64,000 bases of DNA from Eleusine coracana subsp. coracana (GCA_032690845.1 CM064426.1:72652403-72716402), one strand, 5' to 3'. Shown: positions 23,880 to 35,267, numbered from the stretch's first letter. Translations and numbers: made by a program. Notes: generated by a model not told the origin, from the letters alone.

Positions 23880-26321
23880 CGGCCGGAGGAGTATCTGGCA
23901 CTCCGACACTGGCACGTTAAACTCGTCGCCGGAGCGGGTGCTCATCGGCCGCCGCCGCGGAACGCCGGCGATGCTTTACGTGCAGCGCGTGGACGGCTCC
24001 TTAGTGAAATCCAAGGCCGGTGACCTCACCGTCGTGGACCAGAGCTACCTGCGCCCGGGCATTGTCGTGGCCTCGGAGTCGGACCCCGGCGGCCAGCTCG
24101 GGGTCGTCACGGCCGCCGCCACCGCGGTCGACCTGGTCCACGGCAATGGCGACGGCGCGGCGGGCGTGTCGCCGGCCGATCTGCGGCGCGTCGTGGAGAT
24201 CAGCATCGCGACTACGTCGTCTCCTCTTCGACCGGGTGGCTGGGCCGCGTCGTGGAGGCGGGCCTCGACGACGGCGGGCGGTGCCGGGTGAGGGAGGCCG
24301 GCAGGAAGCTGCGAGCCGTGGTCAAGGAAGAAGACAACGTGAGGGGAGGCGTTCCGGCCGCCGGAGCAGGGAAACGCCGCCGCGAACGAGGATAGGGCCC
24401 CGTCACGGCCAGCGGTCTCTTCTCTCTTGTGCAGGCTGCATAAACAAGAACCTTTGCTCTGCTACGAGCCTAACAGCATCTCCAGCCCACCCCCTAAATG
24501 GGTGACTATTAGTCCATTTAGTCACCCAAGTTCAAAAAATGAAGTCCAACGGACAGACTAAATAGGTGACTAAATTTGGTAGGCCACCAAACTTCGGTGC
24601 AAAGTTCACAAATCTAGAGGCCCTCTATCCTCGCCCCAAAATGTGGGACCCACTATTTTTTTTTCTTTTCCAATTTTTTTCTCTTTTCTCTCCTCTCCTC
24701 TCCTCTCCTCTCCCGACGCGAATAGAAACCAGCCACCACCGCCGACGCCACCGCCGGCCGCCGGATCCGCCCCTCTGGAGGACGCGGCGGCGTAGATCTG
24801 GGGAGAGAGTGAGACGGCGGCGCCGAGCTGCAGAGAGAAGGAGGGGGGCCGGCGCGCCTGCAAGATTCGCCGAAGAGGGGGAGGCGCCGGTGACGAGTAG
24901 GGGAGAGAGGGAGAGGGAGAGGCGCAAAGCTAGAGAGAGGGAAAGAGGGGGGGAGGCGGCGACGCGCGCGCTCGGGGAAGAGAGGAAGTAGCGGTGGCGA
25001 GCGGGGGGAAGACAGGGACGCGGCCGAGGGGGGGGGGGGAGGGGGGCGGAGCGGGCTGGGACTCGGCGTGGCAGAGCCGCCGGCGAGCGGGCGCAGCGGC
25101 ACGGCGCCCACGAGCAGGCGCGACGGGCATGGCGCTGGCGAGGCGCGAGGCGCTGGCGAGGCGCGAAGCGGCGGCATGAGGATGGTGGCTCGATTTAGTC
25201 GCTTCGGCTGGAGCGAGAGAGAGATTTTGCCCTATAAATTATAAAAGTCGGACTCTAAAACAGAATTTAGAGAGTCAAAATTGATCGGTCGACTGGAGAT
25301 GCTTTAAGTGGGGGCTCAACGAGAGTCCAGCCCAGGTACGTACGGGCCGCCCCGCGCAGTGGAGTGGATGGGGTCCCATAAGAGAAGGCGCTGCCACCTC
25401 GCGTCCTGGAATCGAATCGTGACGGCGCATTAGACGGCCTCCTGGGGTGGTCGGGAAATGATATACCGACCACCCCCAGGCTTCGACCCCTGGCCGTCGC
25501 GCGTCCCTGCCCAAGCCAGACCCATAGCCTGTGCCTATCCATGTCGCTGTGTGCTACGCCGGCGGGCGGCGTCTTCCAGCCGGCGAAACGCCGCTGCATC
25601 GCATTGCCTGGCAGGTGCAGCGACGACGTTCCCGACACGCATTCATCAGCCGGCGCTCGTCCATGCAGCCTGAAAAAGAGGCCGGCGCTCGTTCCATGGT
25701 ATCGTCGTGGCGACGTTTCGCTGCTCCGGCGGCCAGAAGAGCCGACGACCTCATCTTCTTCTGCTCCCGGCCCCCAACGTAAACAGCTGGAGAATCGGCG
25801 ACCGCTGCTTCTTCCGCAACAACAATAATCCTCTTGATGATCTTTCTTGATTTCAGCACATCTTTGATGTGGCAAACACAAGAATGATTGTGCGGTGATG
25901 AGGAAGCACCAGAGCGGCAGAAGGCGATGATGAGGAAGAAGCGAACCAGCATAGAGACCACGAGGTCGTTGGAGGTGGATCGGCCAATGTCGGTGGCGGA
26001 CACCCACACGACGGTGGACGTGCTGTGGCAGGACGGGACACGGCGGTGATGCTGAGCCCCTACGTGCCCAAGAACCACCACGATTTCTTCCCGGGGCAGC
26101 ACGTTCGAAGGACAGTATTAGTTGGTGATGATGATGCCCAACAAAGGGAATCACCACCGCCTGTTGCCGGCATCGTCAGAAGCCTCGACTACAAGGACCA
26201 GACCGTGCGCGTCTCCTGGCTCATCACAGGCGGAGATAACAGTGACATCGACGACGATGAGACCATGAGCTTTGCCGCCCTGGTGCGTAAGCGGCGCTTC
26301 CTCGAGGGGGAGAGCACATGA
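23880..26321 (+). pseudogene. PHO2/UBC24-like E2 relic, copy 1 (N-terminal part only)
   Basis: Scattered in-order fragments match the N-terminal SH3-like region of plant PHO2/UBC24-type giant E2 enzymes, which attach ubiquitin to phosphate transporters and related clients at endomembranes. Seen here: GDLTVVDQSYLRPGIVVASE and GGQLGVVTAAATAVDLV (about 24017-24140), then after a one-base frame change DYVVSSSTGWLGRVVEAG (about 24210); beyond the inserted element, DDLIFFC (about 25749), TTVDVLWQDGTRR (about 26007), NHHDFFPGQHV (about 26071) and VAGIVRSLDYKDQTVRVSW (about 26162). No catalytic UBC domain is present. Frames are broken and an 831-bp transposon (24474-25304) splits it. The same order appears in copy 2 at 33557-37650. 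Confidence 0.75.
24474..25304. mobile_element. Harbinger-like non-autonomous element inside E2 relic
   Basis: Ends CAGCATCTCCAG and CTGGAGATGCTT are inverted repeats with one mismatch, flanked by TAA (24471-24473 and 25305-25307). The interior has a (CTCTC)n run near 24690-24715 and a very GC-rich core (24720-25190) without a recognisable product. The 3-bp TAA target suggests PIF/Harbinger. It shares end sequence with the partial element at 1-1055. Confidence 0.65.
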
Positions 26322-26404
26322 AAGGACGCGCGGGGTTCTGAAATGTGCTTTTACGCTGGCCGGAGATTCAAATTTGGAGAAGGACGATGTGCCAGCGTGT
26401 CTTG

Positions 26405-26890
26405 TTTTGTGTTAAGTTACTATACATTAACTAGTTACACCCAAAAACCTAAGTTGATAAAGAAGGGTGGACAATTCACTTATGGTTTAACACTCTCTCT
26501 CACGTGCAGCTCCCTTAGGGCACAAACGTGAAAATAGGAGCGGCACAGCGGAATATATGGTCGCCAGGACTTGAAGTCAAGACCTCTGGCCTGATACCAT
26601 GCAGCAGCGCACCTAACCAGTCCAACCCAAAAGCTTAAGCGATTGAGAAGGGGCTAGGGCGGCTTTATAGCTCAACACCTCCCGCACGCGCAGCCCACGT
26701 GGGCGCAGACGGCTGTCGCTGGGGCGCAGCGTGGGAAATAGGTGACGCAAGAAATGCAGGAACCGGGGTTCGAACTCGAGACCTCCTGGCTCTGATACTA
26801 TGTTAAGCTACTATGCACCAACCAGTTGCACCCAAAAACCTAAGTTGATGGGGGAAGGATATGCAATTCACTTATGGTTCAATATTTTGA
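26405..26890 (-). mobile_element. TRIM-like short LTR element units in tandem
   Basis: Three related units follow each other with a period of about 190-200 bp. Each has 'cacccaaaaacctaagttga' or a variant (about 26440, 26627, 26829) and two end in words resembling the complement of the plant initiator-Met primer site ('cctgataccatg' near 26593, 'ctctgatactatg' near 26792) just before a 'ttaag' LTR-like start. Read on the minus strand this is LTR end, then primer-binding site, as in TRIM elements. No coding capacity. Confidence 0.5.
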
Positions 26891-28340
26891 GCCCTTGAGA
26901 CTGTCCGCACCGGGAGACTCTAAACGCATCTGCAATATCAAAATAGCGGACAAGATGCTGTATCGAGAGACGATAAAAGCTACGATAAATGCAGGAGGTT
27001 TCCGCATCCGTTGAATTCAGCGAGATAGCAACGATGCGCTGCGTCTCGTGAATTTGCGATGGGGCCACCTCGGTCATTTCACACGCGGAGGAGGCGACAG
27101 CTGTGGCGCGGAGTTGGGGTGGAGGAGAAGAGAGAGGTAGTGATGACGGAGGTTGAGGAGCCATGCGAGGCAAGCCACCATTGAGGAAGAAAGAGGAGGG
27201 GAGCGCGAGTGCGGGAGAAGGGCCTAGAGCTTCACCGCCTCCCTTGTCAGATCTAGCGCGAAGGAGGAGGAGGGGCGGTGGAGCCGAGGGCTCAACTGGT
27301 TACCTCTGTCGTGGCCACTACCTCGTGGATGGACGACGGACGCCCAGAACCTGCCTGGGGCACATCCGGGCCAACGCGCGTGGAGCTCGGGGGCCGGAGG
27401 AGAGAACGGCGGCATGTGGAGGGGGCCAGAGGAGAGGGCAGCGGCGTGGAGCTCGGTGGCCGGAGGGGTGTGCCCATGGCAGCGACGGCTGGGCGTGCGG
27501 GCGGGCGGGGTCGCGCTATGGCAGAGGAAGAAGAAACCGATTGGGGAGGGAGGAAAGAGAGAGAAGGGAGAGAAAAGGAGAGAGCAGAGGCTGACATGTG
27601 GGTCCCACAAAAAAGTAGTTGAAATAGAGGACGAGACATAGAGTATGACGGATGTAGAAAAAAATAGTGTAGAAAAAGGAATCTCGATGACGAGGAAAAT
27701 ATTCCTTTCAAAGAATAGAGTTAGAGAACCATGTGTGCGCATAAACTTAGGTGAAAAATGCTAGCGTGGCATGCGGACCCACACCCTCAATTTATTTTAT
27801 GACATGTCGAAATTACTCCTATGTCATCTATTTAAATTTTGATGCCTACTCTGGCTACAAGACACCTGCCTCCTCTTCCTTCCTCCATGTTACACGCCTG
27901 TTTTCTCCTTCCTCCTCCCAACTAGTTGCCCTTACCTTGTAAGAATAATAAATAATAATAATAATAAACTGGTCGCCCTTGTGCCCGCCTGCTTCCTCGT
28001 CCGGTCATCCCTCCTCCCTGCTGGTCGCGCATGCCCACACCTCTCTCTGCACATGCGCGACCGCCTGCCTATCACCTTTTCACGCGTGTGCCCGCTTCCT
28101 CTCCCTCCTAGCAGGTCCGGCCTCCTTCCCTGTCGGTTGTCGCCGAGATCCGCAGGCCAGAGTGCCGGACCCTTCGATCAAACAGCCAATCCGACATCCC
28201 AACCCAGGCGCTCGAACGCACATTCGGTGGCGTCGGCTCTCGCAGTCGCACACCGGCACACGCAGCTGTAACTCAGTTGGAACCGTCAACAGCAGCACAA
28301 ACTCATCCGTCAGAGTTTCAGAGATGCAGCTTCTTGAATT
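26891..28340. other. Intergenic; GC-rich block and AAT microsatellite
   Basis: The block 27050-27560 is GC-rich with open frames on both strands but no recognisable protein; it resembles transposon filler (compare 24720-25190). An (AAT)n microsatellite lies at 27943-27968. The part above 28340 is probably the 3' UTR of the minus-strand gene ending at 28672. Confidence 0.45.
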
Positions 28341-28671
28341 GTTGATACAACAGTAGTTAAGCAGTAACCGATGGAGAGACAATCAGAACAAAAAAAACCG
28401 GCACAGCAGAATCAAGCAAGGCAAATAACAAACCAATCACAGTATTATTTCCATCTTTATGCAACTATATGCTGTACTTTTGAACTTCATCGCTTCAATG
28501 AGAGGGGGAAAAAAAACACGTTTCCACAGTGCAACTGCTGTACTGTGCATGTTTAGTGGCACTGCTCAATGTTCAGATTCAAGTCCAACACAATGACAAC
28601 TATCCTTCCAACATTCTTATCCAAAAAACTTCTAATGCCTATTGCCTAGTACAGCCGATACTTCGCACAGT

Positions 28672-31348
28672 CTACTCGAGTAAAACGCGGGCGACGGCGA
28701 TCAAAATCAGAGCACTTATCACTATCAGGATGACAATGGGAATAGCGTAGTCGTATACTCTCGCGGGCACAACCTCTGCCGGTTCACGGCTCTCCTGGTA
28801 AGCTCCTGCATTGGTAGTGCATAGTATTAGAACAACACTAGAGCTTGTTGACGAGGTCAAAGTACAGGAAAGTTGCTGCAACTGCTGATATCACCACTCA
28901 CTACTAACCAAAGTTCTGCTACTATCATATTACTGATGCTACAGTGTTCTGGTTGAAGCAGGCCCTACAGTTCTATGCTATGCACCCACAATTCGAAACG
29001 ATATAAGAACTGTAGGAACTGTAACACAACATTCAGATATTCAATCTATTAGTTGAAAACTGTAGCACAGCATTCAGATACGTAAGCAGTCAGAAGGCAG
29101 AGCAATTCACGAAACGAAACGACATTCAGAGTTCGGCAGGCACGTACCAGCAGTGGCGGCGACAGTGGAGAGGACCTCGGTGTTGTACTCCACGGCGGGG
29201 AGGACCAGGGTTGGCGCGGACGACGTGATTCCCGCCGGGAAGCAGAAACCGTGGCCCGTCGTGCCGCAGTCGACGGCGGGGAAGCGGACCCGGCCGGCGT
29301 CAGAGTCTGGGTGGGCGTCAGAACTCTCCGTCTTGTCATCGGCAGCTGGGACCCTGCTGAGAGACTCAAATTGGCATCAGCCATTCCATCTAACAAAATC
29401 ATCAGGCACAAAACTAGTTTGGGTGTAACAAACTTATATCAAAGCAAACTTGGACATGCTCGTCATTGACAGTACTACTGACTACTGAGACTCTAGTCAA
29501 AATGCTGGTCAAAACTAACTAGAGATCTTGTACTATGGACTGATGAAACAAGTTGCAGAACCCAATAAACGTTATGCTAATTTCATCCACATTTCCAACA
29601 ACTTAAGTGAACTGGATAGTTCTACCAACAAAGAACCTCAAGAATTTACTCCACATAAAGCTATCCCGGTAAAGCTGCAGATGAACAAGCATAGGTAGAA
29701 AGTCTGAAACACATTGCAGTAAAGTACATAACAAGACTTGGTAATGCAATTGACAAGACTGCGAAAAAATGTGTATTCATGAACAACCGGGCCGGTAGTC
29801 TGTCAAATTCACAGATCTGGATAACAGTACTAGTAGACATCAGCCGATCCATCAAACAAAAACATCAGACACCGCAGTACAGCAGAAAACAAATTTGGTA
29901 CTTGTAGAAGGGGTCGTCTGAGAGGACTCAGGTAATATTAGAAAAAATGATTAATCAAGTAGGAATTTATAATGTTTGCAAAAACAGAGTATTGTGTTAG
30001 CGTGGGTCACTCCGTATCCAGACATTTTGATACTGCAGGATTAACCAGATAAAGCTTAAACACTATCCTAACTTCATCCACATTTCTGATGCCTAATAAG
30101 TTGTGTAAGTAATCCAATGAACTGGATAATTCTGGAAATCAACAATTTACCACATACAATTATCTCAGAAAAAGGTACAGAGGAACAAATTATAGTTAGT
30201 ACATAGTCTCAAACGCATTGCACTAAACTACATTAGAAGACTTGGTAATGTGATTGACAAGATTGATAACAGATGTGGAAAATGCACATCTCACAACTGG
30301 AGCTGGACCACATATATCAAAACATCCATGAAAGATCAACTAATATTTCACACAACCAACCATCAAAATCATTAAAAAAAATCAGTGTAACTATGAGCTA
30401 CTATTCATCAACAACCGGGTCAGTAGACAAGTGATTATGCAGACATTTTCCTTCCTCTGTTGTGTTGTCTGTTGAGAGATGCCAATGAATGAAAAAAAAA
30501 ACAGAGAAGAAAAAAAGGAAAGGTGACGCCTCATTGGGTGATCAAAATGCATTTTCTTAGCATTAGCTGTTCCATCTAACAGTAACATCAGGCACCGCAC
30601 GAAACAGCACAAAACTAGGTGCATCAAACATATATCAACGCAAACTTGGACCATGGTCAGTCATTCACAGTGCAGTACTGAATACGATGGGCTGTTTCAA
30701 ACAATTAGCATAACCCAATGATATGGCCACACCGCCACAGCAGATTCACTGGAAGCAGAGCATAAAACAGTATGATCAAGGAGGGGAGAAGGGGCAGTTC
30801 TTTCACCTTGTAATCCCAGTGGGTGGCGCCGACGACGTGAGGGTGAGGCCGGTCCTGGCGAAGTCGTCGAACGCGGCGTCGCGGTCGGGTGGTAGGAGGT
30901 AGGAGGCGGCGCGCGGAACTGCTGTAGCGATCATGGTCCCGCCCAGCGGGTAGCAGGGCCCACCACGCCCGCCCGTGCCGATGCTGCAATCCACCACCGT
31001 CCCGACGCTGGCCTCGGTGTTCGCGGCGTCGGCGGAAGAGTTCGGGCGGGGGTCGAAGCCGAACCTGAGCACCGCGGCTCCCCAGAGAAGAAGCGCGCCC
31101 AGGACCACCGTGAGCACCATAACTTCGCGCCCTCCACCGGTGTCGGACTCGTCGCCGCTGGCCGCCGCGTCCTCCTCGGGCTCGACGATATCACCCAGAC
31201 CCAGAATCGATGCGGGGCCATCACCCTCGCCGTCCGCCCCGACGAAGTCCGCACCCATGTAGTCGAATCTCGTCAGAGCGGCGGGCTGCATCCCCACCGC
31301 CCCGGGAGCCTCTTCGTCGTCGGCCGCGCCGCCGACGGGCGCGCCCAT
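28672..31348 (-). CDS. Acidic protein with two membrane segments, unknown family
   Basis: Three exons, 31348-30807, 29353-29148 and 28805-28672, join in phase through GT-AG introns (donors AAG|GTGAAA and CTG|GTACGT, acceptors CTCAGCAG| and AATGCAG|) into 293 aa. Residues 1-75 are Asp/Glu/Gly-rich; a membrane segment at about 77-95 is VLTVVLGALLLWGAAVLRFG, and a second at 270-291 is IPIVILIVISALILIAVARV, three residues before the end. Between them are two cysteine-bearing modules, VVDCSIGTGGRGGPCYP and AVDCGTTGHGFCFPAG, one each side of the first splice junction. I do not recognise a family. The open frame extends well upstream of the chosen ATG and contains a second GDIV-acidic module (GGPAAALVLGDIVQLEEEEE), so the true start may be an upstream exon or the copy may have lost its original ATG. 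A TATA box lies at 31622-31630. Confidence 0.7.
29354..30806 (-). repeat. Diverged direct duplications inside intron 1
   Basis: The segment near 29375-29480 ('ccatctaacaaaatcatcag', 'caaaactagt', 'gcaaacttgga') recurs at 30560-30680 and partly at 29845-29895. The neighbouring segment 29570-29765 ('ttcatccacattt', 'gaactggata', 'agacttggtaatg', 'attgacaaga') recurs at 30070-30275. The intron appears to have grown by repeated internal duplication. Confidence 0.75.
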
Positions 31349-31621
31349 GTCCTCCTCGTCGACCGCGTCGGCCTCCGTGTCCTCCTCCTCCTCCTCCAAC
31401 TGGACGATGTCTCCGAGAACGAGTGCCGCCGCGGGACCCCCCGCCTCCTCCTGGAGGTCGTCGGAGTACTCGTGGTCGGTGTCCGGCTGGAAGAGGAAGG
31501 AGGGCGCAGCGCAGGCGAGAGCAGGGGAGGGAGGCAGGCAAGCACAGGGGAGGGAGGGAGGGAGGAGGAATGGGGAGGGGAGAATCGGAGATGCCGGCGC
31601 GATGTGGGTGGGTCCTGTGTC

Positions 31622-31630
31622 CTTTATATA
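31622..31630 (-). promoter_or_regulatory. TATA box of the acidic two-membrane-segment gene
   Basis: CTATATAAAG on the minus strand, about 275 bp upstream of the chosen ATG, in GC-rich promoter sequence. Transcription would start near 31595, giving a leader that includes coding-like acidic sequence. Confidence 0.55.
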
Positions 31631-32035
31631 GGGGCGGCCCCACGCGGCCAGCTGGCGACATCGGGCAGAAAAAGGTGGCCCAGCTCCCGCTTCTTCACCG
31701 TCGCATCGCATCGCGCGTGACCCGTGCGCCGCGCACGGCGCACCCAACCGGGACTCCGCCCGAATCCTACTCCACCTCTTCTATACTTGAAGTAATCTGT
31801 ATATATACTACTAGTCAACTCGTCTTTTTCTTTTTTTTTTCTTTTTTTTACAGCTACTAATCGCCTCGTCGATTGCCCGGAGAAACAAAATTCTCGCCTC
31901 TTCTATTCCTTGCAGTACTATTCTCTCCATCGGCCTCAAATCGAAGGTAAAAACAAAAGCATTGATGCCTGTGATACAAGTATATATTTTGTTATGGCTT
32001 TTGATCGTGGACGTGTACTATGATCCAATGTAGGC

Positions 32036-32701
32036 ATGGATGTCCCGTATCCGCCGGAAAAGAAGTGTTTGATCCCTCCCCTTGGCAATGGTCCGAGACA
32101 ATTTGCCTTTAGGATCCACAAGCGAGGCTTCACCTTTAAAGGCGGCTCCAGCCTCCTCATCCGTAATCGCCTCGGCGTTTGGTCTGTCTGTCACCGCCGC
32201 TACATTCAGACCACGCGACTCCATCGCTACTTGAAGCTTGAAAGAGATATGATCATCTTCTATATACACAGTCAAAAGCTACAGCGGCTCGGCATAGTGA
32301 CATCACAAATGTACGCTCTGCATGCTAAGGAGATTGACTCGTTGGCGCATAAGATCCTAGACATGTACTGGAAAGTTAGACCACAGGAGACGATGGACGC
32401 CGATGCCGTACAACTCTATTATGAGCTACGACGACGACAACAGGCTCGAGAGCACATTCAACAGCAGTCTCAGAAGGAGCAGATGCGACAACAGGCTCAC
32501 ACAGAGCAGAGGCGACGACAGGCTCACCTACGCCTTGTCCAGTTCCAAGTCACAAGGGTGTTGATGGCTATATTTGAGTTTGTAATGTTTGTGACTGCAT
32601 TTCAGCGACAATACGATGATGTTACTTACATATGCTTGATCTTAGGCTATTTTGCCACGGTCTATCTATTGGAGATGGCATGTAAAACCATCTGTCAGTA
32701 G
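32036..32701 (+). CDS. Two-membrane-segment protein of unknown function, family copy 1
   Basis: Intronless ORF of 221 aa from a true ATG; a weak TATA-like tatatatttt lies about 55 bp upstream. An N-terminal block (residues 19-67) reads GPRQFAFRIHKRGFTF, SLLIRNRLGVWSVCHRRYI, TRLHRY and is about 60% identical to the minus-strand gene at 47779-48405. Next comes a helix with DMYWKVRPQE, a Gln/Arg-rich likely coiled coil (about 124-165), then two hydrophobic segments at about 173-188 and 196-215. Predicted topology is a cytosolic N-terminus anchored by a C-terminal hairpin. I know no characterised family with the GVWSV-x-HRRYI signature. Codon use is less GC-rich than in its paralogue. No frame damage is seen, so it may be functional. 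Confidence 0.72.
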   Translation: MDVPYPPEKKCLIPPLGNGPRQFAFRIHKRGFTFKGGSSLLIRNRLGVWSVCHRRYIQTTRLHRYLKLERDMIIFYIHSQKLQRLGIVTSQMYALHAKEIDSLAHKILDMYWKVRPQETMDADAVQLYYELRRRQQAREHIQQQSQKEQMRQQAHTEQRRRQAHLRLVQFQVTRVLMAIFEFVMFVTAFQRQYDDVTYICLILGYFATVYLLEMACKTICQ

Positions 32702-33638
32702 TGTGTAGTACTATAACTTTGATCTTTTTTTTTCTATGCTACAACAGCGCAGTCCCAAATTGATTTAATGCAGTTCCATTATATTGTTAATACAGTACTA
32801 TATTTTAGCTAATCCCTTTTCCCTTCCCATACTTCCGAACGTGAACCAGTTCAAGTCCCGTTTCGTCGTTTCCGGTTTCTATTCCTTTTCCCTTCCCATA
32901 TTTCCGGTTCCTAGTAGTATTCCGAAAAGAGGGGCTCTGCCAGTGGCCGCGGATTATTCAGATATTACGGTGCGGCTGTCGAGATAAGGAGGGAGCTCGT
33001 AGCAGTTGGTTAAGCCAGCAGTTACTGGGCCTATATATGTTTGCAATTCGTCTCCATCTGTTAGTATCTCTTCGGATTTTTTTTTTGGGTTACTCACCGG
33101 CTGGAGTGAGAACATTCTCGTTTTTCTTGCCTTTTTCACGCTAAGATACAAAAAGAATTACCAATTCGAATTGCAGGGATGATGACGTTTTTCTTTTTTG
33201 CCCTCTCTTTAGAAATTGCGACGTGGTTTATTATTTGTTAAAAAATTTGAATGTCGTCTTTTCTTAAGCTAGTAGTATACTGCCTTATATAAAAGTTATG
33301 ATTTGTTTTTGTCGTTTGTCGTTTGTATGGTAGGGAACGAATTTAAAGTCAAACTCGAACTCGTAGCCCGTGCGCAGCGTAACTCGAACTCGAACTCAAC
33401 TACATAGGGATAGGGGATGAGTAGTACTAGTACTCGTCTCGATCGATCATTTTTTTTTTGTGTGTGTCAAACAACAAATAATAAAATTGGAGGAAGAGGA
33501 ACGCACAGATCGATCGAATTAAAGGCGCAGGGAAGAAGTATATTGATACTAGAACGATGCAGGACGCGACGGGGCAGCAGTTCATCTGCCGTCACGACCT
33601 GGTGATGTTCAGCAACGACGACGACTCGGGATCGGGAG

Positions 33639-33852
33639 AGAAGAAGAAGAAGAAGAAGAAGGAGAAGAAGAAGAAGAAGAAGGAGAAGAAGAAGAAGAAG
33701 AAGAAGAAGAAGAAGAAGAAGAAGAAGAAGGAGAAGAAGAAGAAGAAGGAGAAGAAGAAGTAGAAGAAGAAGAAGAAGGAGAAGAAGAAGAAGAAGAAGG
33801 AGAAGAAGAAGGAGAAGAAGGAGAAGAAGAAGAAGAAGAAGAAGAAGAAGAC
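33639..33852 (+). repeat. Interrupted GAA/AAG microsatellite in exon 1 of E2 relic
   Basis: About 210 bp of (AAG)n on the plus strand, with GGA interruptions every 4-10 units and one TAG that stops the Lys/Glu-coding frame at about 33760. The minus strand is a pure pyrimidine TTC tract. It replaces or expands the acidic/charged segment that follows the N-terminal module in this protein family. Confidence 0.97.
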
Positions 33853-35267
33853 GACGGGTGCGGCGGTGAGGTCCCTCCCCGGGCGGCGGGTGGTGGTGCA
33901 GCGCGCAGGAGACGAGGGACGCCCGCGACGTGACCGTCGTGGACCGCATGCAGCTACTTCCACCCGGGCATGCTCGTCGTCGTCGTGTCAAACTCCGACG
34001 ACCACGGCGCGCTGCAGGCCGGGGTCGTCACGGCCGCCGCCACCGCGCTCGACCTGTTATTGCTCCGCCGCGACGACGAGGATGCCGTCGTCGTCGCGCG
34101 GGGCGTGTCGCCGGCCGACGTGCGGCGCGTCAGGGACCTCTGCCTCGTGCCTCGTAACAGTAAAGAGTAGCAGGTGGCTCGGCCGGGTCGCCGAGGTGTC
34201 GCTCGACGTCGACGTGGCCTTCGACGGCGGCGCCGCCGTGTGCCGGGTCACGCGCGCGGACACCAACTATAAGCTTCTGACGATGAGCGCCGTGAAAGCT
34301 GCGGAGGACAACCTGAACCGGCACACCAACTGCGTCTTCTACCCGGGCCAGCGTGTCGTTGCCGGCGGCGAGGTCTTCAAGCAGCAGCAGCAGCAGGCCT
34401 CCTCCACCTCCACGTGGATCAAGAGGTGCTGGGACCCGTCCTTCGTCCAGCAGGGCGGCACGGTCTCCAGGGTCGAGACCGCCGCCGTGCTCGTCCGCTG
34501 GGTCGCCTCCTCCTCGTCGGCGGAGCAGCTTCCTGCCGACCTGACCTTCTTCTGTCCCGGCGACGAGCTCAACTGCTGGACTCGCGCACGACGGTGGACA
34601 GGTCACAGCAGCGCGACCGGACTTTTCGTAGTTTCATTCATACTCGGCCCCGATTCGTTCATGAAGCCTCCTGCCCTAGGAACAAATCAGTGGGCTGGGT
34701 TAGTTTAATTTTGTCCGTACTCGGCCCACGCGACGCGACGTTCAATATCGCGCCTTCGTTTCGTCGGATCGAGCCGCTCGTTCTCGATTGGACGGCTGTT
34801 GGTGACCCAAGGGGTAGTCGGTAAATGAAATACCGACCTCCTGGTCGGGGAATCAAACACCGACCGCCCCCTCTTCATGGCCTCGCCGCGGTCACCACCC
34901 CTCGTTGGCGGCGAGGACGGGTCGACGTCGCTGATGGCCGCCGCCGCCGCCGCCGCCATGAACGACCACGAATTCTTCCCGGGCCAGCGCGTCGATCGGT
35001 CTCCTCGACCCGCCGCTGGCTGCTGCTGATGCCGATGATGATCACGATCGTGACTGTGTCGGCGTCATCAGGAGCTTCAGTTGCCGGGACCAGACCGTGC
35101 GGCGTGCGCGTGGTGTGGCTCAACGAGGTCGACTACGAACAGACCTTGAGCGCGTACCATCTGGTGCGCTTGAATGCACAGGAAGGTACCTTCTACGTAC
35201 GGAGACACTGCCGTTCGCCTGCAGCCAGCAGTGATCGTCGGGGACGGTGGTCAAAGCGGGGAACAAC

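Noticed and set aside
25267..26157. 296-codon minus-strand ORF
   Set aside because: It lies antisense to E2-like fragments on the plus strand (TTVDVLWQDG, NHHDFFPGQ) and has no family features; GC-rich sequence keeps antisense frames open.
31210..31860. 216-codon plus-strand Arg/Pro-rich ORF
   Set aside because: Antisense shadow of the acidic exon (Glu/Asp codons read in reverse).
33467..33991. Long minus-strand frames of poly-Leu or poly-Phe (174 and 123 codons)
   Set aside because: They are just the complement of the GAA tract read in different frames; no real protein.
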